This document shows positions 25,151 through 35,079 of a DNA stretch of 64,000 bases, piece by piece. The DNA is from an uncultured Alistipes sp. (lineage in GTDB: Bacteria; Bacteroidota; Bacteroidia; Bacteroidales; Rikenellaceae). Within the stretch, counting starts at the first letter, position 1. Each line of letters begins with the position of its first letter. The position numbers and the translations under genes are program-made. The notes below the pieces were generated by a model. That model did no database searches. It saw only the letters and a list, made by a program, of their open reading frames with translations, and was not told where the DNA came from. The stretch is from positions 37,104 through 101,103 of the forward strand of contig CAJUAV010000005.1 of assembly GCA_910584485.1 (NCBI GenBank). The letters are read 5' to 3'.

Positions 25151-27751
25151 ATGAACATCAACACCTTAACCATCAAGGCGCAGGAGGCGCTCCAAGGGGC
25201 GGTCTCCACGGCGCACGAACACGGCCAGCAGGCCGTCGAGCCGATGCACCTGCTGCGGACGCTGCTGCGCGAGGACGATTCGCTGGGCGCCTTCCTGCTG
25301 GGGCGCACGGGGGTGAACGTCAAGTCGCTGCGCGAGGAGTGCGAGCGGGCGCTCGAATCGCTGCCGCGCGTCGAGGGGGGCGGCAATCCCTATTTCGCCT
25401 CCGAGCTGTCGCGCGTCGTGCAGCGGGCGATGGATTTCACGAAAAGCTTCGGCGACAAATACGCCTCGATCGAACACCTGCTGCTGGGGCTCGTCGCCGA
25501 GCAGAGTTCGGCCTCCGTGCTGCTCAAGCGGGCGGGTGCGACCGAGAAGGAGCTCGTCGAGGCGATCCGCACCTTCCGCCGCGGGGCGACGGTCGATTCG
25601 CCGACCGCTTCGCAGGAGTTCGACGCGCTGGGCAAATATGCGATCAACCTCAACGAGCAGGCGCGGGCGGGCAAGCTCGATCCCGTGATCGGCCGCGACG
25701 AGGAGATCCGCCGCGTGTTGCAGATCCTCTCGCGCCGCACGAAGAACAACCCGATCCTGGTCGGCGAGGCGGGCGTCGGCAAGACGGCCATCGCCGAGGG
25801 AATCGCCCGCCGCATCATCGACGGCGACGTGCCCGAAAACCTGCGCTCGAAATCGATCTACTCGCTCGACATGGGGGCCCTCATCGCGGGCGCCAAGTAC
25901 CAGGGCGAGTTCGAAGAGCGTCTGAAGGCGGTCGTGCAGGAGGTGACGCAGAGCGAGGGCGAAATCCTGCTCTTCATCGACGAGATCCACACGCTGGTCG
26001 GCGCGGGCAAGTCGTCGGGGGCGATGGATGCGGCCAACATCCTCAAACCCGCTCTGGCGCGCGGCGAGCTGCGGACGATCGGCGCCACGACCCTCGACGA
26101 GTACCAGAAATACTTCGAGCAGGACAAGGCGCTCGAACGCCGTTTCCAGAAGGTGATGGTCGACGAACCGTCGGTCGAGGATGCCATTTCGATCCTGCGC
26201 GGGCTGAAGGAGCGCTACGAGACGCACCACCGCGTCCGCATCAAGGACGAGGCGATCGTGGCGGCAGTCGAGCTCTCGACGCGCTACATCACCTCGCGTT
26301 TTCTGCCCGACAAGGCGATCGATCTGATCGATGAAGCGGCGTCGCGGCTGCGGCTGGAGATGAACTCCGTGCCCGAGGAGATCGATACGCTCGATCGGCG
26401 GGTCCGCCAGCTCGAAATCGAACGCGAGGCGATCCGCCGCGAGGGGGACGAGCCGCGCATCGGGCAGCTGACGCGCGAAATCGACGAGCTGAAGGCGCGC
26501 GAGGCGGAGCGGCGGGCCAAGTGGCAGGCGCAGCGCGATCTGTTGCAGCAGATTCAGAACGAGAAGGCGCGCATCGAGCAGCTCAAGGTCGAGGCCGAGC
26601 AGGCCGAGCGGCAGGGCGACTACGGTCGGGTGGCGGAGATCCGCTACGGCAAGATCGGCGAGGCGGAGCAGGCCATCGCCCGCTATACGGAGGAGTTCCG
26701 CCGCTCGTCGGCGGGCGAGGCGATGATAAAAGAGGAGGTCGACGCGCAGGATGTCGCCGAGGTCGTTTCGCGCTGGACGGGCATTCCCGTTCAACGCATG
26801 CTCGCCTCGGAGCGGGAAAAGCTGCTCCGCCTCGAAGCGGAGCTGCACCGCCGCGTCGTCGGGCAGGAGGCGGCCATCGCCGCCGTGGCCGATGCCGTGC
26901 GCCGCTCGCGGGCCGGCTTGAGCGACCCGCGCAAACCGATCGGATCGTTCATCTTCCTCGGCACGACGGGCGTCGGCAAGACGGAGCTGGCGAAGGCGCT
27001 CGCCGAGTTCCTCTTCAACGACGACGGCCTGATGACGCGCATCGACATGAGCGAATACCAGGAGCGACACAGCGTCTCGCGCCTCGTCGGTGCGCCTCCG
27101 GGGTACGTCGGTTACGACGAGGGTGGCCAGCTGACCGAGGCCGTGCGTCGCAAGCCCTATTCGGTGGTGCTGCTCGACGAGATCGAAAAGGCGCATCCCG
27201 ACGTCTTCAACATCCTGCTGCAGGTGCTCGACGACGGACGGCTGACCGACAACAAGGGCCGCACGGTCGATTTCCGCAACACGATCATCATCATGACCTC
27301 CAACATGGGCTCGCACCTCATTCAGGAGCGGCTGACGGCGGGTTTCGACGGCGGCCGCATCGATCCCGCGTTGCTCGAACGGACGCGGAGCGAGGTGCTC
27401 GATCTGCTCAAGCAGCACCTCAAACCCGAGTTCCTGAACCGTGTCGACGAGATCGTGATGTTCGAACCCCTGACGCGCGCCGACATCGGACGGATCGTCG
27501 AACTGCAACTCGAGGGGGTGCGGCGTCTGCTGGCGCAAAACGGCATCCGCCTGGAGTGGAGCGAGGCGGCCCGCGACCGGATCGCCTCGATGGGATACGA
27601 CCCGCTCTACGGCGCCCGTCCCGTGAAACGGACGATTCAACGCCACGTGGTGAACGATCTGTCGAAGCGGATCCTGGCGGGCGAGGTGGATCGCGAGCAA
27701 CCGATCCGCATCGATGCCGATGGCGACGGGTTGCGGTTTACGAACGGATGA
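25151..27751 (+). CDS. clpB: ATP-dependent chaperone ClpB
   Basis: An 866-residue Hsp100 disaggregase, normal length. The N-terminal Clp domain is residues 1-150. NBD1 has GEAGVGKT and LFIDEIHT, followed by the long coiled-coil middle domain ([16 protein letters not shown] on). NBD2 has GTTGVGKT and the pore loop [13 protein letters not shown]. It rescues aggregated proteins together with DnaK. The ATG at 25151 gives the standard N-terminus; an upstream frame to 25055 is not conserved-looking. It stands alone. Confidence 0.98.
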   Translation: MNINTLTIKAQEALQGAVSTAHEHGQQAVEPMHLLRTLLREDDSLGAFLLGRTGVNVKSLREECERALESLPRVEGGGNPYFASELSRVVQRAMDFTKSFGDKYASIEHLLLGLVAEQSSASVLLKRAGATEKELVEAIRTFRRGATVDSPTASQEFDALGKYAINLNEQARAGKLDPVIGRDEEIRRVLQILSRRTKNNPILVGEAGVGKTAIAEGIARRIIDGDVPENLRSKSIYSLDMGALIAGAKYQGEFEERLKAVVQEVTQSEGEILLFIDEIHTLVGAGKSSGAMDAANILKPALARGELRTIGATTLDEYQKYFEQDKALERRFQKVMVDEPSVEDAISILRGLKERYETHHRVRIKDEAIVAAVELSTRYITSRFLPDKAIDLIDEAASRLRLEMNSVPEEIDTLDRRVRQLEIEREAIRREGDEPRIGQLTREIDELKAREAERRAKWQAQRDLLQQIQNEKARIEQLKVEAEQAERQGDYGRVAEIRYGKIGEAEQAIARYTEEFRRSSAGEAMIKEEVDAQDVAEVVSRWTGIPVQRMLASEREKLLRLEAELHRRVVGQEAAIAAVADAVRRSRAGLSDPRKPIGSFIFLGTTGVGKTELAKALAEFLFNDDGLMTRIDMSEYQERHSVSRLVGAPPGYVGYDEGGQLTEAVRRKPYSVVLLDEIEKAHPDVFNILLQVLDDGRLTDNKGRTVDFRNTIIIMTSNMGSHLIQERLTAGFDGGRIDPALLERTRSEVLDLLKQHLKPEFLNRVDEIVMFEPLTRADIGRIVELQLEGVRRLLAQNGIRLEWSEAARDRIASMGYDPLYGARPVKRTIQRHVVNDLSKRILAGEVDREQPIRIDADGDGLRFTNG

Positions 27752-27772
27752 CGCCGACGGCCGAAGAGAGGA

Positions 27773-27815
27773 CGACGGGCGGGACCTTGCGAACAGGGTC
27801 CCGCCCGTCGGTTTC
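27773..27815 (+). terminator. intrinsic terminator after clpB
   Basis: Stem cgacgggcgggacc/ggtcccgcccgtcg followed by a weak T tract (tttct). Confidence 0.8.
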
Positions 27816-28355
27816 TGGGTGTGGACGAACAAGATGTGTCGGAAGCGTTCGGGACGAAGCCTGCGGAGCGCCTGTGTCGATAAGATGCGGGCCTCCGCGC
27901 GCGGAGGCTTCGGCCCGCCGATTGCTTTGCAATCGGGTTGCGGTCTGCAAAATCGCGCCATGCAGTTGCATGCTTCTCTATATTGTGTCGGGAAACGACG
28001 TCGCAGACGTCGGCAGCCCGCAGCCGCTCCGGGGCGGAGGGCTGCTCTCTTTGTTCGCATGCCTCTCCGCTCGGCTGCGGGACTGAACGTGAATCGCGCG
28101 ATAGCGCGGCGGGCCGGAGCTTCGCCCTGCGAAGGCCCGCAACTCGCGCAAGGCTCGTGGCAGGCGCTTCGAAAGCTCCGACCCGAATGCGGAAACGGCC
28201 GATTACCGAATAAGCTGCCTCTGGCGTAAAACGCCGTTTTGAACGGCGTGCCGTTCGCCGCCGCCCCATGCGGCGGACGGCAAGTCCAGGCTCGTCTCCT
28301 CCTGCCGCCGTCGGCGAACGTACATGGATTCTTCCGGCAAGCGCGGCTGCCGGTC
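27816..28355. repeat. GC-rich repeat cluster, copy e
   Basis: A 540-base gap without a supported gene. It carries gcgggcctccgcgcgcggag and cttcggcccgcc (reverse of copies a and c), a gcagccgctccgggg module, a third module at 28110-28190, and 28241-28330 as the inverted mate of 22914-23010. The two clusters flank the tRNA-Ser, dehydrogenase and clpB genes. Confidence 0.75.
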
Positions 28356-29282
28356 TTACATGCCTTTGCGGGCGATCATCCACGCCAGCCGGTTGTAGAG
28401 GGCCAGCACGGCGGGTCTCCATGCGCGCGGCAGGCGGTTGAGCACCTGTACCTTGCGCAGCGTGCGACGGTAGGTGCGCGTGAACCGGAACGTGCGGATG
28501 GCGCGGTCGGCGGCCTCCGTGTCGCCCTTGGCGGAGAGGATGAGGGCCTTGCCCAGCGCCGCGCGGGCGACGAACTCGCGCTCGGCGAGGGGGGCAGCGG
28601 GATCGTAGAGCTCCTCGAACGAATAGGGGGTCCGCTCGGGGGTGTAGATCGCCGTCGAGCGGTTCGAGGCGGCCGTCACGTAGTCGACCGCCCGCAGGGG
28701 CGAGTAGCAGACGCGGTAACGCCGCGCCAGCTTGATCCACTGATAGAGGTCGCCGCCGATCTTCATCCCTTCGGGAAATCCCCCGACCTCGTCGAAGACG
28801 CGGCGCGGCATCGCCACGCTCGACGAGGTGGTGATGTAGCGGTGGGCCGAGTCGCGGAAATAGTCGGCCACGACGCCCCGACGGTCGAGTCCGCGCGCGG
28901 GGTGCGACCCTTCCGCGCTGACGATGTTGAACCCCGTGCAGTAGACGCCGCAATCGGGGTATTCGGCGATGAGGGCGGCGATCTCTTCGAGGAATCCGGG
29001 GTGCCAGCGGTCGTCGGCGTCGAGCAGCGCCACCCACTCCGAACGCGCCTCGCGGATGGCGCGGTTGCGGGCGGCGCATTCGCCCGCGTTGGGCTGGGCG
29101 ATCAGCCGCACGAGCGGCGATGCGATGCTGCGGACCACCTCGGCCGAACGGTCGGTCGACCCGTCGTCGACCACGACGATCTCTTGCGGCGGGTAGCGCT
29201 GTGCCAGCACCGAGCGGATCGTGGATTCGATTTCGCGCTCCTTGTTGTAGAGCGGGATGAGGACGGAAAAGGCGGGATTCAT
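28356..29282 (-). CDS. glycosyltransferase family 2
   Basis: A 308-residue GT-A glycosyltransferase: FSVLIPLYNKEREIESTI at residues 5-22, the nucleotide-sugar site VVDDGSTD, the metal-binding DADDRW, and GGDLYQW further on. It should transfer a sugar in surface polysaccharide synthesis at the inner membrane. The start at 29282 overlaps the stop of the Stealth-type gene by ATGA, so the two are coupled. Confidence 0.92.
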   Translation of the reverse strand: MNPAFSVLIPLYNKEREIESTIRSVLAQRYPPQEIVVVDDGSTDRSAEVVRSIASPLVRLIAQPNAGECAARNRAIREARSEWVALLDADDRWHPGFLEEIAALIAEYPDCGVYCTGFNIVSAEGSHPARGLDRRGVVADYFRDSAHRYITTSSSVAMPRRVFDEVGGFPEGMKIGGDLYQWIKLARRYRVCYSPLRAVDYVTAASNRSTAIYTPERTPYSFEELYDPAAPLAEREFVARAALGKALILSAKGDTEAADRAIRTFRFTRTYRRTLRKVQVLNRLPRAWRPAVLALYNRLAWMIARKGM

Positions 29283-30454
29283 AATTCGTAGGCGGATTTT
29301 CGGGGCAGCAGGCGCTCGAATGCGGCGGCGAGACGTTGCTGCGAACGGTCGAAGTCGGCGATGTCGGTGCTGTCGTTGAGGCAGACCATGCGGCGGGAAC
29401 CGCTCTCGACTGCGCTGCAGACGCGTTCGATCGAGCGGTCGTCGAGGTCGCTCAAGAGCGTGTCGGCGAAATTTCGCGGCATGAATTCGCCGCGGCAGAG
29501 GGCGTCGTAGCGGACGAGCCAGTGCGAGAGGTCGCTCGGGGCGCGGAAGCGGTTGCGGCAGGCGGCGGCCAGCTCGGGGCCCCACTGCTCCCAGGCGCGC
29601 AGGAACGACGTTCGCAGGTAGGCCTGCGGCATGTGGGGGTCGAAGAAGCCCGGGAAGAAGCTCCAGGGCAGCAGCGAGAGCGTTTTCAGGAGGTTGCCGA
29701 GGCCGTAGCGCGGCGAGAGCCATTTGCCGAGGCGGCGGTCGAGGTCGCGCCGCGGGTGGAGGCGGTTGATGAGTTCGAGGTCGTTCAGGATCGTCTGCGC
29801 CACGCAGGAGGGGCGCACGATGCTCAACCGCGCCATGTCGCACGGCAGGCCGCGGCGGAAAAAGTCGCTTGCACGGCAGGGCGCCGTCAGCAGCGTGTCG
29901 TCGTTGAAGAGGACGAAGCGTTCGGCGAGCCCCTCGAGGCGGCCGAGGTTGAGCTCGATGACGTTCGAGTTGAAGGTGGGCAGCCACTCGGCGGGGATGT
30001 AGTCCGTGTGGCGGACGATGCGGAGCTTCGGATGGGCGCGGTCGAGCCAGGGGGGCAGGTGGCCCCACGTGACGAGGTGGATGCGCCGCACCCACGGGGC
30101 GAACCGCTCCGCGCCGCGGAACCAGTAGCGCAGCAGCCCCCAGTCGCGGTAACGCTGCTCGGAGGCATCGGTGCCGTCGGCGGCAGGCGTGCCTGTCGCG
30201 GGAGTTGCGGCGGCGGTGAGTGCGGGGGCGGGACCGACTGTCGCGGGTGAGGCGGCAGGTGAGGCGGTCGCGGTGCTTGCGGCCTTGGTTGCAGGCGCAG
30301 CAGCGGTCCCTGCTACGGCAGCGGTCCCTGCGGTGATAGTTCCGTCGGCTGCGGGTCGGGCGGCCGCGCGGTACCGTGCGAACTCGGCCCGCCACGCGGG
30401 ATCGGCGCCGTCGACCCAGAGCAGGACGAAATCGATATCGGATGCGTGTGTCAT
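29279..30454 (-). CDS. Stealth-family sugar-phosphotransferase with an Ala/Thr/Pro insertion
   Basis: A 391-residue Stealth (capsular hexose-1-phosphate transferase) protein. CR1 is IDFVLLWVDGADPAW, CR2 is RDWGLLRYWFRGAERFAPWV to WLPTFNSNVIELNL, then the FVLFNDD segment and a CR4-like C-terminus. These enzymes transfer sugar-phosphate in capsule or surface glycan synthesis. Between CR1 and CR2 sits a low-complexity insertion of about 65 residues rich in Ala, Thr and Pro, which I do not expect in the family. The start at 30454 (MTHASDID) leads straight into CR1. Confidence 0.88.
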   Translation of the reverse strand: MTHASDIDFVLLWVDGADPAWRAEFARYRAAARPAADGTITAGTAAVAGTAAAPATKAASTATASPAASPATVGPAPALTAAATPATGTPAADGTDASEQRYRDWGLLRYWFRGAERFAPWVRRIHLVTWGHLPPWLDRAHPKLRIVRHTDYIPAEWLPTFNSNVIELNLGRLEGLAERFVLFNDDTLLTAPCRASDFFRRGLPCDMARLSIVRPSCVAQTILNDLELINRLHPRRDLDRRLGKWLSPRYGLGNLLKTLSLLPWSFFPGFFDPHMPQAYLRTSFLRAWEQWGPELAAACRNRFRAPSDLSHWLVRYDALCRGEFMPRNFADTLLSDLDDRSIERVCSAVESGSRRMVCLNDSTDIADFDRSQQRLAAAFERLLPRKSAYEL

Positions 30455-30486
30455 GTCGGTTGTGTGTGGTTCGCGGGGATGCGCCT

Positions 30487-31461
30487 CTATTGCACCAGCA
30501 GGTTGCACCCGCGGATCTCGCTGTGGTCGATGCGGCCTTCGATTTCGAACGAGCCGTCGGCGTGCAGCCGCCCCGCATCCTCGGTCTGGATGAAGGCGCA
30601 CGATGTGCTGTTGGCCAGGTCGACGATGTTCACTCCGCCGCGCCCCGCCTCCGTCCGCAGGTCGAAGGGATCGTTCACGTCGCGCACCACTACCCGCATC
30701 CAGCGCGGAGCGCGGAACCGGTTGCCGCCCGCCGAGTAGGCCTGCGAGGTGAGTTCGGCCATGCCGTATTCGGAGTGGATCGCTTCGACGCCGAACGCTT
30801 CGCACAGGATGCGGTGGAAAGCCTCCTTCGGCAGCTCTTCGCGGTGCCCCTTCATGCCGCCCGTCTCCATGACGATCGTCCGTGCGAGCGGTGTCGGGTA
30901 CCGTTCGGCCATTTCCCAGAGAGCGTAGCTCACGCCGAGCAGGATTTTCGGTTTCGGGTCGGCGGCCATCTCGGCGAGCAGCCGCTCGTACTGGTCGAGG
31001 TAGAAGCCCCCCGAGCCGCAGGCGGCGATCAGGCGATCGGCCATGTAGACCAGCGAGGAGCCTTTGCGTGCCAGGTAGTTGGGCAGCAGGGCGTAGAGGC
31101 TCAACTGCGACGGGTCGCCGTAGAAGGTGCGGAATGCCTCGGTGAAGACCCGTTCGTAGTGGGCGAGCGATGCCATCGGATGGCGCGAGGGAACCATGCC
31201 CGTCGTGGCGCTCGACGTGAAGACCGCCTCGGGGGGCTCGGCGCCGCAGTAGACGTCGGCGTGCTTGAAAAGACGGATCGGCAGAAAGGGAATGTCGATC
31301 GTGCGTCGGACCGCCGCCACGGCCTGCTCGTCGAAGCCGATGCGGGCCAGGTAGTCGCGGTAGGGGGCGCAGGCGACGGCCTGCCGCCGAAAGAGCGCCA
31401 CGGCCGCCCGCTCGAAAGAGGCCTCGTCGGCGAGGCTGAAAATATCCTGCTCGTGCATCAT
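30487..31461 (-). CDS. LuxE-like acyl-protein synthetase / adenylate-forming enzyme
   Basis: A 324-residue protein of the LuxE/PaaK-like adenylating fold. SSATTGMVPSRHP matches the P-loop-like Ser/Thr-Gly motif (about residue 92), and HSEYGMAELTSQAY and EDAGRLHADGSFEIEGRID match later adenylation motifs. LuxE-like proteins activate acyl groups; in capsule clusters they may handle sugar or lipid modification, but the substrate is unknown. Two ATG codons in tandem (31461, 31458) start it. The repeat upstream supplies a TATCTTTG box. Confidence 0.8.
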   Translation of the reverse strand: MMHEQDIFSLADEASFERAAVALFRRQAVACAPYRDYLARIGFDEQAVAAVRRTIDIPFLPIRLFKHADVYCGAEPPEAVFTSSATTGMVPSRHPMASLAHYERVFTEAFRTFYGDPSQLSLYALLPNYLARKGSSLVYMADRLIAACGSGGFYLDQYERLLAEMAADPKPKILLGVSYALWEMAERYPTPLARTIVMETGGMKGHREELPKEAFHRILCEAFGVEAIHSEYGMAELTSQAYSAGGNRFRAPRWMRVVVRDVNDPFDLRTEAGRGGVNIVDLANSTSCAFIQTEDAGRLHADGSFEIEGRIDHSEIRGCNLLVQ

Positions 31462-31465
31462 CACA

Positions 31466-31610
31466 CAAAGATACGAATAAGCCGAGAGCAAATGCAAATT
31501 TATTTGCAATTTGCCGAGCAGGCGTATCTTGGGCGCAGCCAAAGATACGAATAAGCCGAGGGTAAATCTTGCTTGCATTTTGCCGCGGCGGCGTATTTTG
31601 GGCGTAGCCG
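31466..31610. repeat. two palindromic AT-rich repeat units with promoter box
   Basis: Units at 31466-31539 and 31540-31610 share caaagatacgaataagccgag and end with gtatctt or gtatttt plus gggcg, as at 7464-7606. Read on the minus strand each begins with TATCTTTG, and the first ends 5 bases from the ATG at 31461. Confidence 0.78.
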
Positions 31611-31624
31611 AAGCTTGCGAACGG

Positions 31625-32569
31625 TTATCGCTTCCCGGGCGACTGCTGCCGCTCCGTTTCGAGCTGTCGGCGCGATTTGGATTGCGTGACCATCCAGACG
31701 CCGAGGAAGACGCAGGCGGCCGCCGCGCTTTTGGCGAAGCCGAGGCGGTCCAGCCCGATCAGGATGCTGAAGAGCACCGCGACGACGGGCTGCACGTAGT
31801 TGTACATCGAAACGACCGTGGGCCGCAGGTAACGCTGGCCGATCGGCACGCACAGATAGGAAAGAAAGGTCGAGCAGGCGACGACGTAGGCCGTGCCGAG
31901 CAGGGTCGGTGCGGAGAGCACCCCGTAGTCGACCTCGGCGAGCGGTTCGCGGTAGATCACGGCGGCGGTGGCTGCGGCGAAGGTGAACATCCATTTCATC
32001 GCCGTGACGGGGTGGTAGCGGACGATGACGTCCCGAAAGGCGGTGAGGTAGACGGCGTAGCTCGTGGCGCTGATGATGCAGAGGGTGTTGCCGCGGATGC
32101 TCGAAACGGCCGAGGAACCGCCGTGGCTCAAGACGACCAGCAGCACGGCTCCGAAGCAGCCGAGCGCCACGCCGCCCGCCTTGAGGCCCGTGATCGGTTC
32201 GCGCAGAAAGAGGGCGGCGAAGAGCATCGTGAGGATCGGCACGAGCGTGGCGATGATCGACGCATCGATGGGCGACGTGAGCGACAGCCCCCACAGAAAG
32301 AGCAGCTGGTTGAACTGGATGCCGAAAACCGAGGCGCAGAGCAGCAGCCCCAGGTCGCGGCGCGATACCCGTTCGCGCGGCAGCAGGAGCGAAGCCGTCC
32401 AGAAAAGCAGGGCGGCGCCGATCATGCGGTAGGCGCTCAAGGCGAAGGGGGAGATGCCGTCGGGATGGTCGGCCGCTTGCAGCACGCTTTTGCAGATCGG
32501 GGCATTGAGGCCCCAGACGATGTTGGCGACCCAGAGGGCCGCATGTCCGCGAAATTTTCCGTTTCCCAT
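31625..32569 (-). CDS. EamA-type (DMT superfamily) transporter
   Basis: A 314-residue inner-membrane protein with about ten hydrophobic segments in two EamA repeats (LWVANIVWGLNAPICKSVL and later VPIGQRYLRPTVVSMYNYVQPVVAVLF). DMT transporters export amino acids or other metabolites; the substrate is unknown. The start at 32569 follows a minus-strand promoter 24 bases upstream. The C-terminal tail is charged and cytoplasmic. Confidence 0.9.
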   Translation of the reverse strand: MGNGKFRGHAALWVANIVWGLNAPICKSVLQAADHPDGISPFALSAYRMIGAALLFWTASLLLPRERVSRRDLGLLLCASVFGIQFNQLLFLWGLSLTSPIDASIIATLVPILTMLFAALFLREPITGLKAGGVALGCFGAVLLVVLSHGGSSAVSSIRGNTLCIISATSYAVYLTAFRDVIVRYHPVTAMKWMFTFAAATAAVIYREPLAEVDYGVLSAPTLLGTAYVVACSTFLSYLCVPIGQRYLRPTVVSMYNYVQPVVAVLFSILIGLDRLGFAKSAAAACVFLGVWMVTQSKSRRQLETERQQSPGKR

Positions 32570-32592
32570 ATTCCTGACTTCGTAACCGGCCG

Positions 32593-32600
32593 CAAAGATA
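32593..32600 (-). promoter_or_regulatory. -7 box of the EamA transporter
   Basis: TATCTTTG on the minus strand, 23 bases before the start codon. Confidence 0.6.
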
Positions 32601-32746
32601 GGCATTCGCGGGCCGCAAAAGCAAATCCGACGCTGTTTTGTCGGGGCGGCGCTGCGTCGGTTGCGCCTGCGGAGCCGCACACGTAACAGAAATCGATTCT
32701 TTTTTTGTGTAATTTTTATTATCTTTGATAAAAATCTTTTGTAGTT

Positions 32747-34285
32747 ATGATAAAAAATAGATTTTTGTACCGTGCAGGGTGGCTGACGGAGGTCGTCTGG
32801 CTGGTTGCGGCCTGTGCACCGCACGAAATGTCGGTGCCCGAGCGGCGGCCGGGCGAACCCTATACCGTCGACGAGGCGCGTGCCTGCTATCGGTCGGAGC
32901 TCGCCCGCAGGACACGCGATGCGGAGGCCGACGCGGGGCCGCTGACGACGGGCGCCTGCCGGTCGGATTGGGAGCGGGCGGCCGTGTCGATCGATGCGTC
33001 GCTCTACAGCGTGGATGTTCCGATCGAGGCCGAATACGGTTATGCGCGGTATCGCCGAACGGAGGGCGACAGCGTCGTCCTGACGCCGATGTACGCCAAA
33101 CTGGTCGTCGTCAAGGAGCCCGTTTCGGAGGGGGAGTGCTGCTACGTGCGCTACTACCTGCCCGACGAGGCGTTCGCGGCGGAGCACGATGCGGCGTATT
33201 ACGATGCGATGCTCAACAGCCGTCCCAAGGAACGCTACGACGGCTTGTCGATCTATGCCTCGCTCGACGGCGATGTGCTGGCGGCGGGACGGTACGTGCG
33301 GGGTCGATTGACGCGGAAGGCTTTTCTGTTCGATGAGCGGCGCACGGTCGAGGCGAATGCCGAGGCGATCGGCGAGCTGCTCGGCGACCTGTGCGTGGCG
33401 AGGATCCGGTACGGGGTGCAGACCCGCAGTCAGGGAACGAAGAATCCCCCGAATCCGGTCGACGGCGGCGGCATCGAATCGGTCGTCATCATCGGGATTC
33501 CGAAAATTCCGCCTCCGCCCGATCCCGTTTTGCCCGAGTGGGATCCGCGCGACGAGCTCGGTCGCCGTTTCAAGGATCCTTTTCCCGATGCCGATTCCGA
33601 TTCGGGCGGCAGCAGTGGCGACGGGGACAGCTCCTCCGATTCGTCCGATTCGGATGCACCGACGGAGAAACCCTACGACAAGAATCCGCGGATCGAGGTG
33701 GAGGACGAACGGATCGAACAGATGCTCGATTCGATCTATCTCGACTGCATGGGCAGCACGCTCATTCAGAGTCTGAACGGAGTGAAAATCGTCGTGGAAG
33801 AGGTCGATCCGGCCCGGCCCGACAAATTCGGCGGATTCAATTATGGCAACAATACGATTACGCTGCGGTGGCGTGAAGGCCGTCCCGTGCGGGATTATGT
33901 GTTGATCGAGGAGCTTATTCATGCGTTTCAGTTTCAAAGACAAGGCAAGGCCGAATTTGCAAAAAATACGTTGAGTAATGAGGTAGAAGCCAAGGCAGGA
34001 TGGCTGTTATATCAAGAACGTAATTTGAAGGAGTTGTCCGATGGACAAAGAAAGAGAATATTCAATACCAGATCGGGCTATCTGACGTTCTATATATTAT
34101 CCGGTTATATGCAATGGGGAGTCTCGATATATGATCAACAATTCGAACGAACTTATAGAGACGCCATAGATGTGTTGCGACAAAATGCGGTTTATGGCGA
34201 TCGTAATAAATATCCTGATCCAAGTTTCCCTGAATGTATGAATTATGAGATTTTAAATGATTTAATGCTTAATTGTCAAGATTAA
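32747..34285 (+). CDS. putative metallopeptidase-like lipoprotein
   Basis: A 512-residue predicted lipoprotein (hydrophobic WLVAAC with lipidated Cys at about 23). The first 220 residues are beta-rich; residues 285-310 are an Asp/Ser/Gly linker (DSDSGGSSGDGDSSSDSSDS); the last 180 residues contain NNTITLRW and EELIHAFQ, which resembles the HExxH-type helix of minimal metallopeptidase domains but with E for the first H. I do not recognise a named family. The GC-rich 5' part gives way to AT-rich DNA after about 33900, so the gene is a mosaic. It precedes three small secreted paralogues 2 bases downstream. Confidence 0.7.
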   Translation: MIKNRFLYRAGWLTEVVWLVAACAPHEMSVPERRPGEPYTVDEARACYRSELARRTRDAEADAGPLTTGACRSDWERAAVSIDASLYSVDVPIEAEYGYARYRRTEGDSVVLTPMYAKLVVVKEPVSEGECCYVRYYLPDEAFAAEHDAAYYDAMLNSRPKERYDGLSIYASLDGDVLAAGRYVRGRLTRKAFLFDERRTVEANAEAIGELLGDLCVARIRYGVQTRSQGTKNPPNPVDGGGIESVVIIGIPKIPPPPDPVLPEWDPRDELGRRFKDPFPDADSDSGGSSGDGDSSSDSSDSDAPTEKPYDKNPRIEVEDERIEQMLDSIYLDCMGSTLIQSLNGVKIVVEEVDPARPDKFGGFNYGNNTITLRWREGRPVRDYVLIEELIHAFQFQRQGKAEFAKNTLSNEVEAKAGWLLYQERNLKELSDGQRKRIFNTRSGYLTFYILSGYMQWGVSIYDQQFERTYRDAIDVLRQNAVYGDRNKYPDPSFPECMNYEILNDLMLNCQD

Positions 34286-34287
34286 CT

Positions 34288-34884
34288 ATGAGATATTTAT
34301 TATTGATTATTTGTGCAATAATATGTGTAGATGCCGCTTACGCACAAAATTATTATGTACACGGTATTGACGTCTCGGCCGACGGGATCACGTACGATGT
34401 GACCCACACACCCGGGGTGATCGCCCTTTCCAACGCGGCGAACGAACTGCTCGATCAGCCGATCGTTCGGTTGGACGGGACCGAGCTGACGGAGGCAGAA
34501 TACGAGGATCTGTCTGTCGGGGAACTCGAAGCGGGTACTTTGCAGCAGGCTTTGTTGCAGACCTTTACGCAAGAGGAGTACAATGCGCTTGTGCAAGGCA
34601 AAGATGTGATGCGTTTGCTGCTGGTACAACGCTCCGACGGTCGTATTGCCGAGGTCGCGTTCTTCATTCGGGATTCTCCCCGGACAGCGGCCTTGCCGCC
34701 CGAAAAATATGCCTTGTTGGAACGGAATATCAAATCCTATGTCCGTTATTCTCTTACGGCGGAAGAAAAGCAGTTGAAATTCGTGCGCATGGAAATTATT
34801 TTGAACTTTGCGAAGATGCGCCTGTTTTATCTGAAGCCCGGAGGAGGCACGCCGATCGGTCCCGATGTGGAGCTGAAGGAGTGA
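34288..34884 (+). CDS. small secreted paralogue 1 (DUF5043-like)
   Basis: A 198-residue protein with a signal peptide (LLLIICAIICVDAAYA, cut before QNYY). The mature part contains GITYDVTHTPGVIALSNAANELLD, then FTQEEYNALVQGKD and EVAFFIRDSPRTAALPPEKYALLERNIKSY. It looks like the Bacteroides family called DUF5043, from memory and not verified. From about base 34379 it is almost identical to paralogue 3. The function is unknown; it follows the metallopeptidase-like gene by 2 bases and is probably co-transcribed with it. Confidence 0.8.
   Translation: MRYLLLIICAIICVDAAYAQNYYVHGIDVSADGITYDVTHTPGVIALSNAANELLDQPIVRLDGTELTEAEYEDLSVGELEAGTLQQALLQTFTQEEYNALVQGKDVMRLLLVQRSDGRIAEVAFFIRDSPRTAALPPEKYALLERNIKSYVRYSLTAEEKQLKFVRMEIILNFAKMRLFYLKPGGGTPIGPDVELKE
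34379..34884 (+). repeat. 506-base direct repeat, copy 1
   Basis: Nearly identical to 35820-36326 (copy 2); only a few base changes were noticed, for example cgttatt against tgttatt near 34744 and 36185. It covers most of paralogues 1 and 3. Confidence 0.85.
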
Positions 34885-35079
34885 GCTGACGACAAGAGAG
34901 CGGGGCTCGATTCGGCTTATTCCGACAAATTCGGTGGTAACATCAGATTGCGTAGCGGCGGCGGAACCCGTCTTGTCCGCGCGGGACAAGGGCGCCCTGC
35001 GTATGCGGAGTCTTCGTTTTGGCAGAACTTAAAGCCGGAAATTTTCATTGTTGGATAATCTGATGATTAATTGCGAATT
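34885..35079 (+). pseudogene. decayed copy of the metallopeptidase-like lipoprotein gene
   Basis: A 195-base gap between paralogues 1 and 2. In one frame it reads SDKFGG-NIRLR, matching PDKFGGFNYGNNTITLR of the upstream gene with an internal deletion, and in another it ends LLDNLMINCEL just before the next start, matching EILNDLMLNCQD at the end of that gene. It is therefore a shrunken second copy of the lipoprotein gene, left by duplication of a lipoprotein-plus-small-gene unit. Confidence 0.65.

Noticed and set aside
25166..28060. 964-residue minus-strand open frame
   Set aside because: It is antisense to clpB, whose identity is certain.
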